This document shows positions 25,703-36,000 of a stretch of DNA of 64,000 bases, piece by piece. Made by a program: the position numbers and the translations under genes. This DNA comes from Prevotella sp. (lineage in GTDB: Bacteria > Bacteroidota > Bacteroidia > Bacteroidales > Bacteroidaceae), in assembly GCA_017471465.1 (NCBI GenBank), contig JAFUTI010000016.1, positions 1 through 64,000 on the forward strand. Reading direction: 5' to 3'. Numbering within the stretch: the stretch's first letter is position 1; every line of letters starts with the position of its first letter. Under the pieces are notes generated by a model, which was not told the DNA's origin, searched no databases, and saw only the letters and a program-made list of their open reading frames with translations.

Positions 25703-27969
25703 AACGGACACTCATTATTCTGCAGTTCTTGCTGGCGGCAACGGCCACTATTTATGCCCAGCATTTAGAGTTTGTAAAGAACAGTGGTGAACATCAGCAT
25801 GTTAGCATTGACAGCTGGGGCTCCATACTGTCTTTTGATATTGATGAGCGTGGCGAGTTGACTTGGGTATACAACGGGCAACCTTTTAAGGACGTTGAGA
25901 GCGTACTCTTCCGTAACAAAGCCTACGACGACACCAAGGAGCGCGAGGCTCTCATAGAGCTATACAAAGCAACGGACGGCGACCACTGGGCAGACAACAC
26001 CAACTGGTGTAGCGACAAGCCCCTGAGCGAGTGGTATGGCGTTGGCTGTGACTACGCTACGGGCAGGGTGACCAGTATCATGCTCAGCACTAACAAACTG
26101 AAGGGAACGCTACCGGAAAGCCTTGAGAATCTGTCTTGGTTGGAGTACCTCATGATAAGAGACAATCCAAACCTCACAGGCAATATTCCTCAGGCTTTAG
26201 GGAAGCTGATGAATCTGTGGTTTATCAGCCTGGACCATAACAGTCTGACAGGCCCGGTACCAGGAAACCTCTTCATGCTCCCACGCTTAGGGCAAATCCA
26301 TCTCCACGATAACAAACTCAGCGGGACGATACCAGAGACACTCACCTTCATGATGGATAAGGCGAAAGAGCCAAATGACATGTGGATTACCCATAACAGG
26401 TTCACGGGGAAAGTGCCCGATGCCATCCTGCACCACAAGAATTTTCGCAACCTCTGGCCTGCCATTCTGATACAGGACGGAGAAATTGGCGACTTTGATA
26501 TTAAGGACGTCGAGATTCCCGGCCCTGACTTTGAACTCACCGACATGAACGGCGTAGTACACAAGAGCAGCGAGATATACGCCAGGAACAAGCTGACCCT
26601 TCTTTATGAGTGGGCATCCTGGTGTCCATATTCGAAGGAGCTGAATATCAAGCTGATACCCGCCTACAGCCAGTTTAAAGAAAAAGGCTTCGAGGTGCTT
26701 GGCCTGACCAAATTATGTGGTATGGCCACGCCCTGTAGCACAGAGGAAGAATGGATGGACTACCTGCAGACAAATCATGTTGAGTGGCCCAATGTCGTAG
26801 AGGACTTTGACAATCTCTTGAAAGTCATACATTATTTAAGCGGTGTTCCTTTACTGCTGCTGGTTGACCAGAACGGGAAAATCATTTTTTCAAACATCCT
26901 GAAGGAGGATCCTGACACTTATGCGCTTGTGCCAAAGCTGGAGGAATACTTCGGTGCCTTGGAGGGTGGCGAATACTATACTTCTACCGACTACTCCCGC
27001 GACGGTGAGGTGTATACCATGCAGACGGCTACCGAGGGGCACGGCATCAACCTGGTGTTTATGGGCGACGGCTTTGTGGATACCGATATGGCCGATGGCG
27101 GCAAGTATGAGAAGACGATGCAGAAGGCCATGGAGCAGTTCTTCGCCGTGGAGCCTCTCAAGTCGTTGCGCAGCCGTTTCAATGTCTATGGTGTGAAGGC
27201 GGTGTCGCCCAATGCAGAGTTCTCTCAATACGCAGTACGTGCCATTGACCGTGACGACAGCAAGGCCTTCCGTTATGCCAGCAAGATTTCTGGCCTCAGA
27301 ACCGACGAGGGGTTGCACGTGAACGTTATCTACAACACCGATGGCTATGACATCGACCGCAGCTATTGTTCTTCCTATTTCGGCGATGGCTCCTACGTCT
27401 GCTATGCGATGGACGGTGGTGCCAGCATGTTGCTCAACCATGAATCGGGTGGCCACGGCATTGGCCGTCTGTTTGACGAATATGTGGAACCCGGCTATGA
27501 GGGTCTTTCGCTGCCAGAAAGCGAGAAGCAGAGAATGATTTCTTATTGGGCTGACTACGGCTCTGGTGCCAATGTCGACTGGCGTAGTACGCCTACGGAA
27601 GTGAAATGGAGCAAGTTCGTGGCCGACCCGCGATATGCCGAAGAGGGTCTTGGTGCGTATGAAGGCAGCTTCCTCTATGGCAGCGGTGCCTACCGTCCTA
27701 CAGAGAACAGTATGATGCGCTATAACGACACACCGTTCAATGCCCCAAGCCGTGAGGCCATTTACAAGTTTGTCATGCGCGAGTCTGAAGGTTCACAGTG
27801 GGTTTACGACTACGAGACTTTTGTGCAGTTCGATGCTGCCGGACGCGAGGAGTTTGTCAATGCGAAGAAGAGTGGGGCACGTACAAACAAGCGGATGTCT
27901 CCCCTGCGGTTAGAACCGACGACCAAAGCTCCCATTCTGCACGAGGGAACATGGCGTGATACGCAGTAA
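25699..27969 (+). CDS. Secreted LRR / thioredoxin-like / M64 metallopeptidase fusion
   Basis: A 756-residue protein with signal peptide MKRTLIILQFLLAATATIYA. The order is: shared short module (about 20-65, LEFVKNSGEHQHVSI); leucine-rich repeats of the plant-like type (about 75-230, LWFISLDHNSLTGPVPGNLF); a TlpA/AhpC-like thioredoxin fold (about 270-405) with YEWASWCPYSKELNI, where the usual CxxC is CxxS (Cys310); and an M64 (IgA peptidase-like) domain about 430-745. The zinc motif is HESGGHGIGRLFDE, with H581, E582, H585 and the downstream DE of the family. No sorting tail follows the peptidase. It overlaps the small CTD protein gene by ATGA. The peptidase should be active by motif; the redox domain probably cannot do a two-cysteine exchange. 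Confidence 0.85.
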   Translation: MKRTLIILQFLLAATATIYAQHLEFVKNSGEHQHVSIDSWGSILSFDIDERGELTWVYNGQPFKDVESVLFRNKAYDDTKEREALIELYKATDGDHWADNTNWCSDKPLSEWYGVGCDYATGRVTSIMLSTNKLKGTLPESLENLSWLEYLMIRDNPNLTGNIPQALGKLMNLWFISLDHNSLTGPVPGNLFMLPRLGQIHLHDNKLSGTIPETLTFMMDKAKEPNDMWITHNRFTGKVPDAILHHKNFRNLWPAILIQDGEIGDFDIKDVEIPGPDFELTDMNGVVHKSSEIYARNKLTLLYEWASWCPYSKELNIKLIPAYSQFKEKGFEVLGLTKLCGMATPCSTEEEWMDYLQTNHVEWPNVVEDFDNLLKVIHYLSGVPLLLLVDQNGKIIFSNILKEDPDTYALVPKLEEYFGALEGGEYYTSTDYSRDGEVYTMQTATEGHGINLVFMGDGFVDTDMADGGKYEKTMQKAMEQFFAVEPLKSLRSRFNVYGVKAVSPNAEFSQYAVRAIDRDDSKAFRYASKISGLRTDEGLHVNVIYNTDGYDIDRSYCSSYFGDGSYVCYAMDGGASMLLNHESGGHGIGRLFDEYVEPGYEGLSLPESEKQRMISYWADYGSGANVDWRSTPTEVKWSKFVADPRYAEEGLGAYEGSFLYGSGAYRPTENSMMRYNDTPFNAPSREAIYKFVMRESEGSQWVYDYETFVQFDAAGREEFVNAKKSGARTNKRMSPLRLEPTTKAPILHEGTWRDTQ

Positions 27970-27990
27970 AAACAATTTGGTATTTATTTA

Positions 27991-28075
27991 ACGACAACTT
28001 GGACAACTTAGACAACTTTTTATTCATTCGATACCATCCGAATGGCTAAGTTGTCTAAGTTGTCCAAGTTGTCGT
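27991..28075. repeat. 28-bp perfect inverted repeat built of 9-mers, between convergent genes
   Basis: Arms 27991-28018 and 28048-28075 are exact reverse complements. Each arm contains three 9-bp units with core GACAACTT. The 29-base loop contains an inner stem (28025-28030 with 28039-28044). A run of T/A flanks each side, so it could terminate transcription from both the M64 gene and the parE operon. Confidence 0.85.
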
Positions 28076-28092
28076 TTAAAAAAACATGCGAT

Positions 28093-30042
28093 TTATTCGT
28101 ACACGTCTTCTTCGGGTCGGTCTTCCTCGATGACGAGGTTGTCGATGATGAAGTTCTGGCGCTCCATGGTGTTCTTACCCATATAGTATTCAAGGAGCTT
28201 CTGCACCTGGTCGGTCTTGTGGAGCGTCACCTGCTCCAGCCGGATGTCGGGACCTATGAAGCCGGCAAACTCCTCGGGCGAGATCTCGCCGAGACCCTTG
28301 AAGCGGGTAATCTCGGGATCGGGACCCAGTTCGCTGATGGCGTTGAGGCGCTCGTCGTCGCTGTAGCAGTAGCGGGTAATGAAGTCGGTCTTCTTGGCAC
28401 CCGGCTTGGCGTCGGCGTCGGCAACGACCTGCTTGTTCTTGATCTTCGTTCGGCGGTTGCGCACGCGGAAGAGCGGTGTCTGCAGCACGTAGACATGGCC
28501 CTTCTTGATGAGCTCGGGGAAGAACTGCAGGAAGAAGGTGATGATGAGCAGGCGGATGTGCATGCCGTCGACGTCGGCATCGGTGGCTACGATGACCTTA
28601 TTATAGCGTAGGGTGTCGAGCCCCTCCTCGATGTCGAGTGCGGCCTGCAGCAGGTTGAACTCTTCGTTCTCGTAGACCACCTTCTTGGTGAGGCCGAAAC
28701 AGTTCAACGGCTTACCGCGGAGGGAGAAAACGGCCTGTGTGTTGACATCGCGGCTCTTGGTGATGGAGCCGCTGGCGGAGTCGCCCTCGGTAATAAAGAT
28801 GCTCGACTCCTCCTTGCGCTCGTCCTTGACGTCGCTGAAGTGGACGCGGCAGTCGCGCAGCTTGCGGTTGTGCAGGTTGGCCTTTTTGGCACGCTCGCGG
28901 GCCAGCTTGGTGACGCCGGCCATAGCCTTGCGGTCGCGCTCGCTGTCCTTGATCTTTCCCTCCAGGACCTCAGCCACGTCCTGATGGATGTGGAGATAGT
29001 TGTCGACCTCCTGCTTGATGAAGTCGCCCACGTACTTGTTGATGCTCACGCCGTCGGGGGCCATTGTGAGCGAGCCGAGTTTGATCTTCGTCTGGCTCTC
29101 GAACATCGGCTCCTCAACGTTGATGGCAATGGCAGCGACGATGCCGGTGCGGATGTCGCCGTACTCGTATTTGCCGAAAAACTCCTTGATGGTGCGGGCA
29201 ATGTGCTCCTTGAAGGCGCTCTGGTGGGTGCCGCCCTGCGTGGTATGCTGGCCGTTGACGAAGGAGTAGTACTCCTCGCCATACTGGTTGGCATGGGTGA
29301 AGGCTATCTCGATGTCGTCGCCCTGGAGGTGGATGATGGGATAGAGGGCCTCGGTGGTCATGCGGTCCTTTAAGAGGTCTTCCAGACCGTGGCGTGAGAG
29401 GATGCGGCGGCCATTGTACATAATGGTCAGGCCGGTGTTGAGATAAGTATAGTTACGCAGCATGTTCTCGACGATCTCGTCGTGGAACTGGTAGTTCAGG
29501 AAGAGCGTGTCGTCGGGTTCGAAGAAGATGTAGGTGCCGCTCTCGTCCTGGCTGTCGGCGGTCTTGTCGGCGGTCATCTCGCCGCGCTCAAAGGTAGCCT
29601 GACGTACCTTCCCGTCACGGAAGGAGCGCACCTCGAAACGGGAGCTCAGCGCATTGACGGCCTTGACGCCGACACCGTTCAGACCGACGGACTTCTTGAA
29701 GGCCTTGGAGTCGTACTTGCCGCCGGTGTTGAGCACTGAGACGGCCTCGATGAGCTTGCCCTGTGGGATGCCGCGGCCATAGTCGCGGACGGTGACTCGC
29801 AGGTTGTCGTCGACGGTTATCTCTATGCGGTCGCCGGCGTGCATCTTGAACTCGTCTATGGAGTTGTCGATGACCTCTTTGAGCAGGACGTAGATGCCGT
29901 CCTCTGGCAGCGAGCCGTCGCCCAGGCGTCCGATGTACATGCCGGGGCGGGTACGTACGTGCTCCATGTCGGACAGGTGTCGGATGTTGTCGTCATTGTA
30001 CTCGGGGGCATCAGGTGTTGTAGTAATATTCTCTTCTATCAT
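28093..30042 (-). CDS. parE: DNA topoisomerase IV subunit B
   Basis: The start at 30042 ([17 protein letters not shown]) gives 649 residues. The open frame continues 96 codons upstream, but that part is antisense to the acetyltransferase gene. Family GHKL ATPase plus Toprim: [19 protein letters not shown] (ATP-binding lid), [35 protein letters not shown] (Toprim Glu) and [17 protein letters not shown] (Toprim DxD). [12 protein letters not shown] places it with ParE rather than GyrB, and a separate gyrB lies at 61.5-63.5 kb. With ParA/ParC it decatenates daughter chromosomes. The subunit A gene is not in the window. It overlaps the acetyltransferase stop by four bases. Confidence 0.93.
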   Translation of the reverse strand: MIEENITTTPDAPEYNDDNIRHLSDMEHVRTRPGMYIGRLGDGSLPEDGIYVLLKEVIDNSIDEFKMHAGDRIEITVDDNLRVTVRDYGRGIPQGKLIEAVSVLNTGGKYDSKAFKKSVGLNGVGVKAVNALSSRFEVRSFRDGKVRQATFERGEMTADKTADSQDESGTYIFFEPDDTLFLNYQFHDEIVENMLRNYTYLNTGLTIMYNGRRILSRHGLEDLLKDRMTTEALYPIIHLQGDDIEIAFTHANQYGEEYYSFVNGQHTTQGGTHQSAFKEHIARTIKEFFGKYEYGDIRTGIVAAIAINVEEPMFESQTKIKLGSLTMAPDGVSINKYVGDFIKQEVDNYLHIHQDVAEVLEGKIKDSERDRKAMAGVTKLARERAKKANLHNRKLRDCRVHFSDVKDERKEESSIFITEGDSASGSITKSRDVNTQAVFSLRGKPLNCFGLTKKVVYENEEFNLLQAALDIEEGLDTLRYNKVIVATDADVDGMHIRLLIITFFLQFFPELIKKGHVYVLQTPLFRVRNRRTKIKNKQVVADADAKPGAKKTDFITRYCYSDDERLNAISELGPDPEITRFKGLGEISPEEFAGFIGPDIRLEQVTLHKTDQVQKLLEYYMGKNTMERQNFIIDNLVIEEDRPEEDVYE

Positions 30043-31193
30043 AGGGTTTTCTTGTAACAGCGTCTGCGCTTGTGTTGTTCGTTCTCTACGTACTGCCACT
30101 GTGCTTGTACGGCGGTGTTGGTCTCCATATGTACATGGGTCTCGCCCCACTTGAAGCCGTACTTCTGGTAGATAGGTATCAGATGGTAGAAGAGGAGGGC
30201 GTTGGCGCCTTTCGGGCGATACTCTTCGAGGACGCCGACGAGGAGGCAGTCGACGATGTCGGTCTTTTTCAGATAGAGTGCGCGGAAAAGGTGCCACCAG
30301 CCGAAGGGCAGCAGCCGCCCTTTGCGGCATTTCTGCAGGGCACGGGTGAGCGACGGTATGGAGATGCCGACGCCGATGACGGGGTGGTCGGGTTTGTTCC
30401 AGTCTTCGATGACGCAGAGCATGTCCATTGAGAAGAACTTGAAGTATTCCTTGACGTAGGTGTCGATCTGGCGGTCGGTCATCTGGGAGTATCCATAGAG
30501 ATTGCCGAAGGTCTTGTTGACGACCTCAAGCACCTTGCGTCCGTAGCCGTCGGGGCCGAAGACCTGGCTGCGCTTGATCTTGGGACAGTGGAGGTTGTAG
30601 CGTTTCTCAACCATCTGGGCGATTTTGGAGAATTTCTCGGGCATGTCGTGCTCGGGGACGTAGGCTTTGTACTCTACGTAGTCGTTGTCCTTCTCGTAGC
30701 CCGGCATCTGCTCCATGAGCCGGGGGTAGTAGTCGTAGTTGTAGATGGTGGCCATGGTGCCGAGCTGGTCGAAGCCGTGCGTGAGCATACCCTCGGGGTC
30801 CATGTCGGTGAAGCCGAGGGGCCCGATGATCTCGGTCATGCCCTTCTGCCGGCCATAGTCCTCGACGGCACCAAGCAGGGCCCGCATGACGTCGGGGTCG
30901 TCGACGAGGTCAATCCATCCGAAGCGTACTGCGCGGCGCTGCCACTGCTCGTTATAGCGGTGGTTGATAATGGCTGCGACACGACCGACCAGGCGGCCGT
31001 CTTTATAAGCGAGGTAATACTCAGCCTCGCAGAACTCGAAGGCAGCATTTGTCTCTTTGCTAAGTGTGTGGAGCTCGTCGCTGTAGAGGTTGGGGGCGTC
31101 ATACTGATTGCCCTTATACAACTCGTAGTGGAACTCGATGAAAGCCTTCAAGGATTTCTTGTCGGAAACTTTTCTGATTTCTACTGATGCCAT
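30039..31193 (-). CDS. GNAT-fold N-acetyltransferase-like protein
   Basis: A 384-residue cytoplasmic protein of a conserved but functionally unassigned family. The N-terminal third has GNAT-like features: [20 protein letters not shown], then [20 protein letters not shown], the pattern of an acetyl-CoA-binding strand and helix. The C-terminal part contains [20 protein letters not shown], a second GNAT-like motif, so a tandem acyltransferase fold is possible. The substrate is unknown. It lies directly upstream of parE with a four-base overlap and has a -7 promoter element at 31234-31241. No membrane segment or signal peptide was seen. Confidence 0.7.
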   Translation of the reverse strand: MASVEIRKVSDKKSLKAFIEFHYELYKGNQYDAPNLYSDELHTLSKETNAAFEFCEAEYYLAYKDGRLVGRVAAIINHRYNEQWQRRAVRFGWIDLVDDPDVMRALLGAVEDYGRQKGMTEIIGPLGFTDMDPEGMLTHGFDQLGTMATIYNYDYYPRLMEQMPGYEKDNDYVEYKAYVPEHDMPEKFSKIAQMVEKRYNLHCPKIKRSQVFGPDGYGRKVLEVVNKTFGNLYGYSQMTDRQIDTYVKEYFKFFSMDMLCVIEDWNKPDHPVIGVGISIPSLTRALQKCRKGRLLPFGWWHLFRALYLKKTDIVDCLLVGVLEEYRPKGANALLFYHLIPIYQKYGFKWGETHVHMETNTAVQAQWQYVENEQHKRRRCYKKTL

Positions 31194-31233
31194 CTTTTAA
31201 CTGATAACTGTGAGAGTATTTTAAAATATGTGG

Positions 31234-31241
31234 CAAAGATA
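31234..31241 (-). promoter_or_regulatory. -7 element of the acetyltransferase-parE operon
   Basis: TATCTTTG on the minus strand, 40 bases before the ATG at 31193; no good -33 element. Confidence 0.6.
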
Positions 31242-31271
31242 CGCCATTTTTCTGAAAAAAAGAAAGAAAAA

Positions 31272-31303
31272 TTTGGTTTTTTCAATAAGTTAAGCTACTT
31301 TTG
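31272..31303 (+). promoter_or_regulatory. Promoter of the CHASE2-CHAT operon
   Basis: TTTG (31272-31275), a 20-bp spacer and TACTTTTG (31296-31303); the ATG follows at 31332. It is divergent from the acetyltransferase promoter. Confidence 0.8.
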
Positions 31304-31331
31304 CAGGTAGAACTCTCTTTTTCAAGGAAAA

Positions 31332-32522
31332 ATGAAAGATTTGTTTAAAAGTATCTTTCACATAGATCATATTATCGTTGCTGCGCTTACCATCGTCATT
31401 ATTGAGATTCTGGTGGTAGTCGCGGTGAACCTTGACTTCCTGAGTCCGGTAGTCAGGGCCTTGGACAGCTTCTCCATGACCGACGTGTATTACAAGATTG
31501 AAAACAGGGGCGGACAGACAGAATACTGCAACACCATCACGCTGGTTGACATGACAGAACTGACGCGCCGGCAGGACATCGCAAATGTCATTAGGGAGAT
31601 AAAGGCGCTGAAACCTGCCGTCCTGGCTGTCGACATCATATTTGAAGGGCAGATCCAAGACGGCGACGGGGATGACCTCCTGGCAAAAGCTTCACTTGAC
31701 GGGAACGCCACGGGCACGGTTTGGGCCAACAAACTAACAAAATACAAAGAAGAGGACGGAGGATTTCAAGACTGCCTACACTCGTTCTTCATCGAAGAAG
31801 GGGAGCTCCACGAAGGGTTTGTCAATCTAGTTGACGACCCCGCCAAGACCATCAAGCGATACGCCATCACACTGCCCTACAAAGACACGCTCGCCTACTC
31901 CCTGCCGGCACAGGTCGTCCGGATCCTCAAGAAAGGAGATTTGACAGAAGAAAGGACTCACACCATCAACTACAAGCCTGTGGTCTTCCCTGTCGTAAAA
32001 TATGACGAATTGTCATCCTACCGTGAACTTATTGAGGGGCATATCGTCTTATTGGGAACGACGCAGGAGGAACGGGAGATGTATTACACCCCCGTTGGCC
32101 AGAAGTCGGGTATGGAGATCCTCGCCTATACCATTCTCTCTATGACCGAATCTTCTCCCATACGGCATGCCAGCCGATGGATGATTATTCTCTGGGCACT
32201 TATCGCCGGATATCTTACTAACCTTATCGACTTCTTCCTGACAAAGCGTATTGAAAACCGCCGCTCTACACTCATGGTTTTCATTTCCCAGAGCGAGTTC
32301 TACGACAAAATCATCTCCTTTGTCGTTATGATGCTCATCACTTGGGCTTCCTTTGAACTCTATGTCAGACAGAACTATTTTGTCGATACTGTACTTGCCT
32401 TAAGTACCATTGTGCTTATTGAAGAAGGGCGTTTACTCTATGTGGGATTGCTTTCCGTACTGAAGAAAAAAACGAAATGGAAATGGATAGAGAAGTCTGT
32501 TTACGCTAAAGATTTGAAATAA
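31332..32522 (+). CDS. CHASE2-domain membrane sensor without output domain
   Basis: A 396-residue protein. One N-terminal membrane helix (IIVAALTIVIIEILVVVAVN) is followed by a large extracytoplasmic CHASE2 domain (about 40-275): MTDVYYKIENRGGQ, DIANVIREIKALKPAVLAVD, then LLGTTQEEREMYYTPVGQKS. Three further membrane helices follow, at about 280-300 (WMIILWALIAGYLTNLIDFF), 325-345 and 350-375. After them only about 20 residues remain, so no kinase, cyclase or DNA-binding domain is attached. CHASE2 is an extracellular sensory domain usually fused to such outputs. In some bacteria it is combined with CHAT domains; here the CHAT protein is encoded two genes downstream, which suggests a split receptor. 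Confidence 0.85.
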   Translation: MKDLFKSIFHIDHIIVAALTIVIIEILVVVAVNLDFLSPVVRALDSFSMTDVYYKIENRGGQTEYCNTITLVDMTELTRRQDIANVIREIKALKPAVLAVDIIFEGQIQDGDGDDLLAKASLDGNATGTVWANKLTKYKEEDGGFQDCLHSFFIEEGELHEGFVNLVDDPAKTIKRYAITLPYKDTLAYSLPAQVVRILKKGDLTEERTHTINYKPVVFPVVKYDELSSYRELIEGHIVLLGTTQEEREMYYTPVGQKSGMEILAYTILSMTESSPIRHASRWMIILWALIAGYLTNLIDFFLTKRIENRRSTLMVFISQSEFYDKIISFVVMMLITWASFELYVRQNYFVDTVLALSTIVLIEEGRLLYVGLLSVLKKKTKWKWIEKSVYAKDLK

Positions 32523-32555
32523 AAACCGTAACACAAAAATAAAAAACCTATAGAT

Positions 32556-33059
32556 ATGAGAAAAATCTTTATAACCTTTATGATGGCTTTACTGGCTGTC
32601 GGCGTTTTTGCACAGAAGACCAGTCCGTCGCTGATAGTCTACGATGTAAGCGGGAAGGTCACCAACGTCAAACAATCGAAAGAGACACCGGTTGAGAAGA
32701 AGCAATACTTCTCGTTGACCGATATGATAAAAATACCCGAGAACGGATTTATCAAACTTCTTGACAAAGAAAAGCAGAAGATGTACACGCTCAGGAACAA
32801 ATGCCAAGGAAAGATCTCGGCCCTGATTGAAAGTCAGAAAGACGCAGGGAAAAACCTGACCAAACAATACTTTGCATACGTCTTGAGGAGCTTGACCCGT
32901 TCGGACACTGACGTCATTTACAACACAGGACATACGACAGGTACCTACCGTAACGACGCTGACTCATTGCTTTGCGACATCGACTCGTTACAGACGGTCG
33001 TCGACTCTTTGCAAAATGTTATTAGCACGCTGGTTAATGACAGCACCAGGAAACCATGA
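32556..33059 (+). CDS. Small secreted protein between CHASE2 and CHAT genes
   Basis: A 167-residue protein with signal peptide MRKIFITFMMALLAVGVFAQ. Residues about 22-95 (SLIVYDVSGKVTNVKQSK, then LTDMIKIPENGFIKLLDKE) resemble the FecR-type beta domain, in which a sugar- or signal-binding beta-helix senses periplasmic input. The match is weak and by pattern only. The C-terminal 60 residues end in a short heptad-like coiled-coil stretch (DIDSLQTVVDSLQNVISTLV). Its stop overlaps the start of the TPR-CHAT gene by four bases. It is probably an extracytoplasmic adaptor between the CHASE2 sensor and the CHAT protein; this is inference from position. Confidence 0.65.
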   Translation: MRKIFITFMMALLAVGVFAQKTSPSLIVYDVSGKVTNVKQSKETPVEKKQYFSLTDMIKIPENGFIKLLDKEKQKMYTLRNKCQGKISALIESQKDAGKNLTKQYFAYVLRSLTRSDTDVIYNTGHTTGTYRNDADSLLCDIDSLQTVVDSLQNVISTLVNDSTRKP

Positions 33060-36000
33060 TTACTCGTCTCGCTGTCTTATTCTTATTAATAGCTGTCACC
33101 TTAACCGGGCATGCCCAGGATAAGGAACTGTCCCGATTGGCCGATGCTGCTGCCAAGGCAGAGAAGAAAGGACTACTTACAGAGGCCGACAGCCTTTATG
33201 GGCAATACATCCTCCTTTTCCGTGAACGGGGATTGGCCAAGGATTTTCAATATTCTGATATCCTCATCCGACAGGCACGACGGGCCGTACAGAAAGGATA
33301 CATCAACGAAGCCATCGACATTCAGCAAGAGGTCATAGAAGTCCGCAAGACGGCACAGGACTGCACGTTCCTACAATGGGCAAGTGCCATGAGCGACTTA
33401 GGATCATTCTATTCGTTGAAGGGAGATTACGCCAAAGCCATAGAAATAGGCCAGACAGCCTTGGAGATGCTAAAGAAGAAAATCGGGGAGAAGCATCATT
33501 ACTACAACATAGTACTGGCCAACCTGGCTTCTTATTACAGCGCCCGAGGGTGGCAGGGCGATTATGAAAAGGCAATTGCTTTAGGAGAAAAGGCACTAAA
33601 AGGGCTGCGGCGAGGTTCCCGTGAATATGCCGGTGCACTTAATTCGATGGTTGTCTATTATTCGCAAGTGGGCGACAAGGCTAATGCCATCAAAATAGCA
33701 CAGAAAGCCCGTATTGAGGCGAAGAAATGGTTGAAGGAAGACGGCGTCAGCTATGCAACCACCCTAAACAATCACGCCATCCAACTTGCCAAGGTCGGTA
33801 ATTACGAGGAAGCGGTGAGATATGCCAGCCAAGCTAAAGAGGGATTTGAGATAGCCGGTGTCACGCAGTCGTTGGGCTACACCAAAGTGCTCAACAACAT
33901 GGGAACATTCTATAGTCATCTGCAGAACTATAAAGATGCTGCACAGGTGCTGGAAACGGCCATACCCATCATCGAGCAGGTCGCAACGAAACAACACCCT
34001 GACTATCTGCGTTGTATGAGTGACTTGTCGTCAGTCTACAAAGCCAGTGGCAACCTGTCACGTGCCGACCAGTTAGCCAACGAGTCAAATGCCGTCAGCC
34101 AGACGCTTACTGGCGATGACAACTTGAAATACGCCAAGTCGCTGTCGAAGCAGGCAGGCATCTTTGCTTCTAACGGCAATTACATACGCGCCATCGAACT
34201 CGAACAAAAAGCCTTTGACTTCTACAAGAAACACGCCGACTCAGTAAGCATGGCACAGTCTTTGGGACACATGGCGACCTTCCTTGCCAGAGACGGCCAT
34301 CAGGATGCGGCATTTGAAACAGCGCGCCGGTCGCTGACAATCTTTGAGCAACAGGGAAAGAGAACCACCTATTATGCCCAGGCACTCAATAACACATCCA
34401 TCCTCTACTTCAACGGCGGGAAAAACCAAGAGGCGACAACCTATGGCAGTCTGGCTCGACAGATGTATGAGCACCTCGGTGACACGGCGACAGCCATTTA
34501 TGCCCGAATCTTAGCCAACAACGCACTCTTTTGCTACGTCAACGACAGTCTGGAACAGGCCATCAATATTGCAGAACAAGCTCTGGCACTTCAGACCAAC
34601 ATTCTTGGCTCAGACCACCCCGACCACGTTCCTCTACTCTACAATCTGTCTGTCTATTACAGTAAGGCAGGTCGTAAGACTGACGCCGAGGATCATTACA
34701 AGAAAGCCATCAGGCTACAGTCGGAACTCATCCGGACAGACTTCTTGCACCTGACGTCGCAGGAACGGGAAAAATTCTGGAACCAGAAGAGTTATGTTTT
34801 CAAATACGCTCCCATGTTAGCCTATCTCGATCCTGATAATGGTGATATGGCAACAACGGCGTACAATGCCCTCCTCTTCCAGAAAGGAATCCTGCTCAAC
34901 TCCGACATCGACTTCCGCAAACTGCTGAAACAATCGAACAGCCAAAGTCTACTTAACAAATATAACGAGCTGGAAATACTCCAGCAGCAGCTAGAAGGCT
35001 ATTATCGACTGCCAGCAGGAGAACGACACATCGACCTGAAGGCTATCAAGGCAGAGATTTATAATCTAGAGCGCATTTTAGTAAACGAATGTAAGGAATA
35101 CGGCCGTTTTACCGACAACCTAAGTATCAACGCTGAACAAATCAGCCGGGTGTTAAACGACGACGAGGTCGCCATCGAGTTTGCTAATACTTACATTCAG
35201 GGGCGTGGTAATACCTATCTCGCTTTCATGCTGAAGAAAGGACAGCCGCAGCCACGGCTTATCAGACTTTTCAGCGATGACGAGCTACAGGAAATAACCT
35301 ATGGAAAGATAACTTTTCTTGATGCTATACAGACAACTTTCGGCATTGATTCTATTTATCGAGACCGACGGTTTGGCAGTCTGTTATGGGCATCGTTGAT
35401 TAAGGAGATGAAGGGAGTGCGACGCATTTACTTTTCCCCCACCGGACTCTTCTATCACTTAGGCATCGAGTACTTGCCCTGCGACTCCGTTCATCATATC
35501 AACGACCTCTTCGACGTCTATCGCATATCATCCACAAAACTACTGGCTAATCGTGGCGACAAGCAGTCTGCGGTTAGCTCTGCAACAGTGTATGGTGGCT
35601 TAAACTACAATATGGACCTCAGCCAATTGCAACAACAGCATGAGCAGTTCAAGGCATCCTTCAATTCAGAACAGCTGATGGCCATGACCGATACCGATAT
35701 GACGCGAACACTCGACTCACTTTCCCTTAGAGGGAGCGTTGGCTACCTACCCGGTACACTTCACGAGGCGGAAAATATTGGCGAGCAACTCATGCAGAAA
35801 GACATCCCTACCCACATGTTGCTGGGGAATGAGGGTACCGAGGAATCATTCAAAGCGCTCAACGGACAGAAAATGTCAATTATCCATATTGCCACTCACG
35901 GGTTCTATTTCTCAGAGAAGGAGTTGCAGAAACGACGCCAGCGACTGATATTCCTGAACGAAGAATCGGAAGACATGGAGAATCCCCTCAACTACAGCGG

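Noticed and set aside
30043-30330. Upstream extension of the parE frame (96 codons)
   Set aside because: It overlaps the acetyltransferase gene and does not resemble topoisomerase; the family N-terminus starts at 30042.
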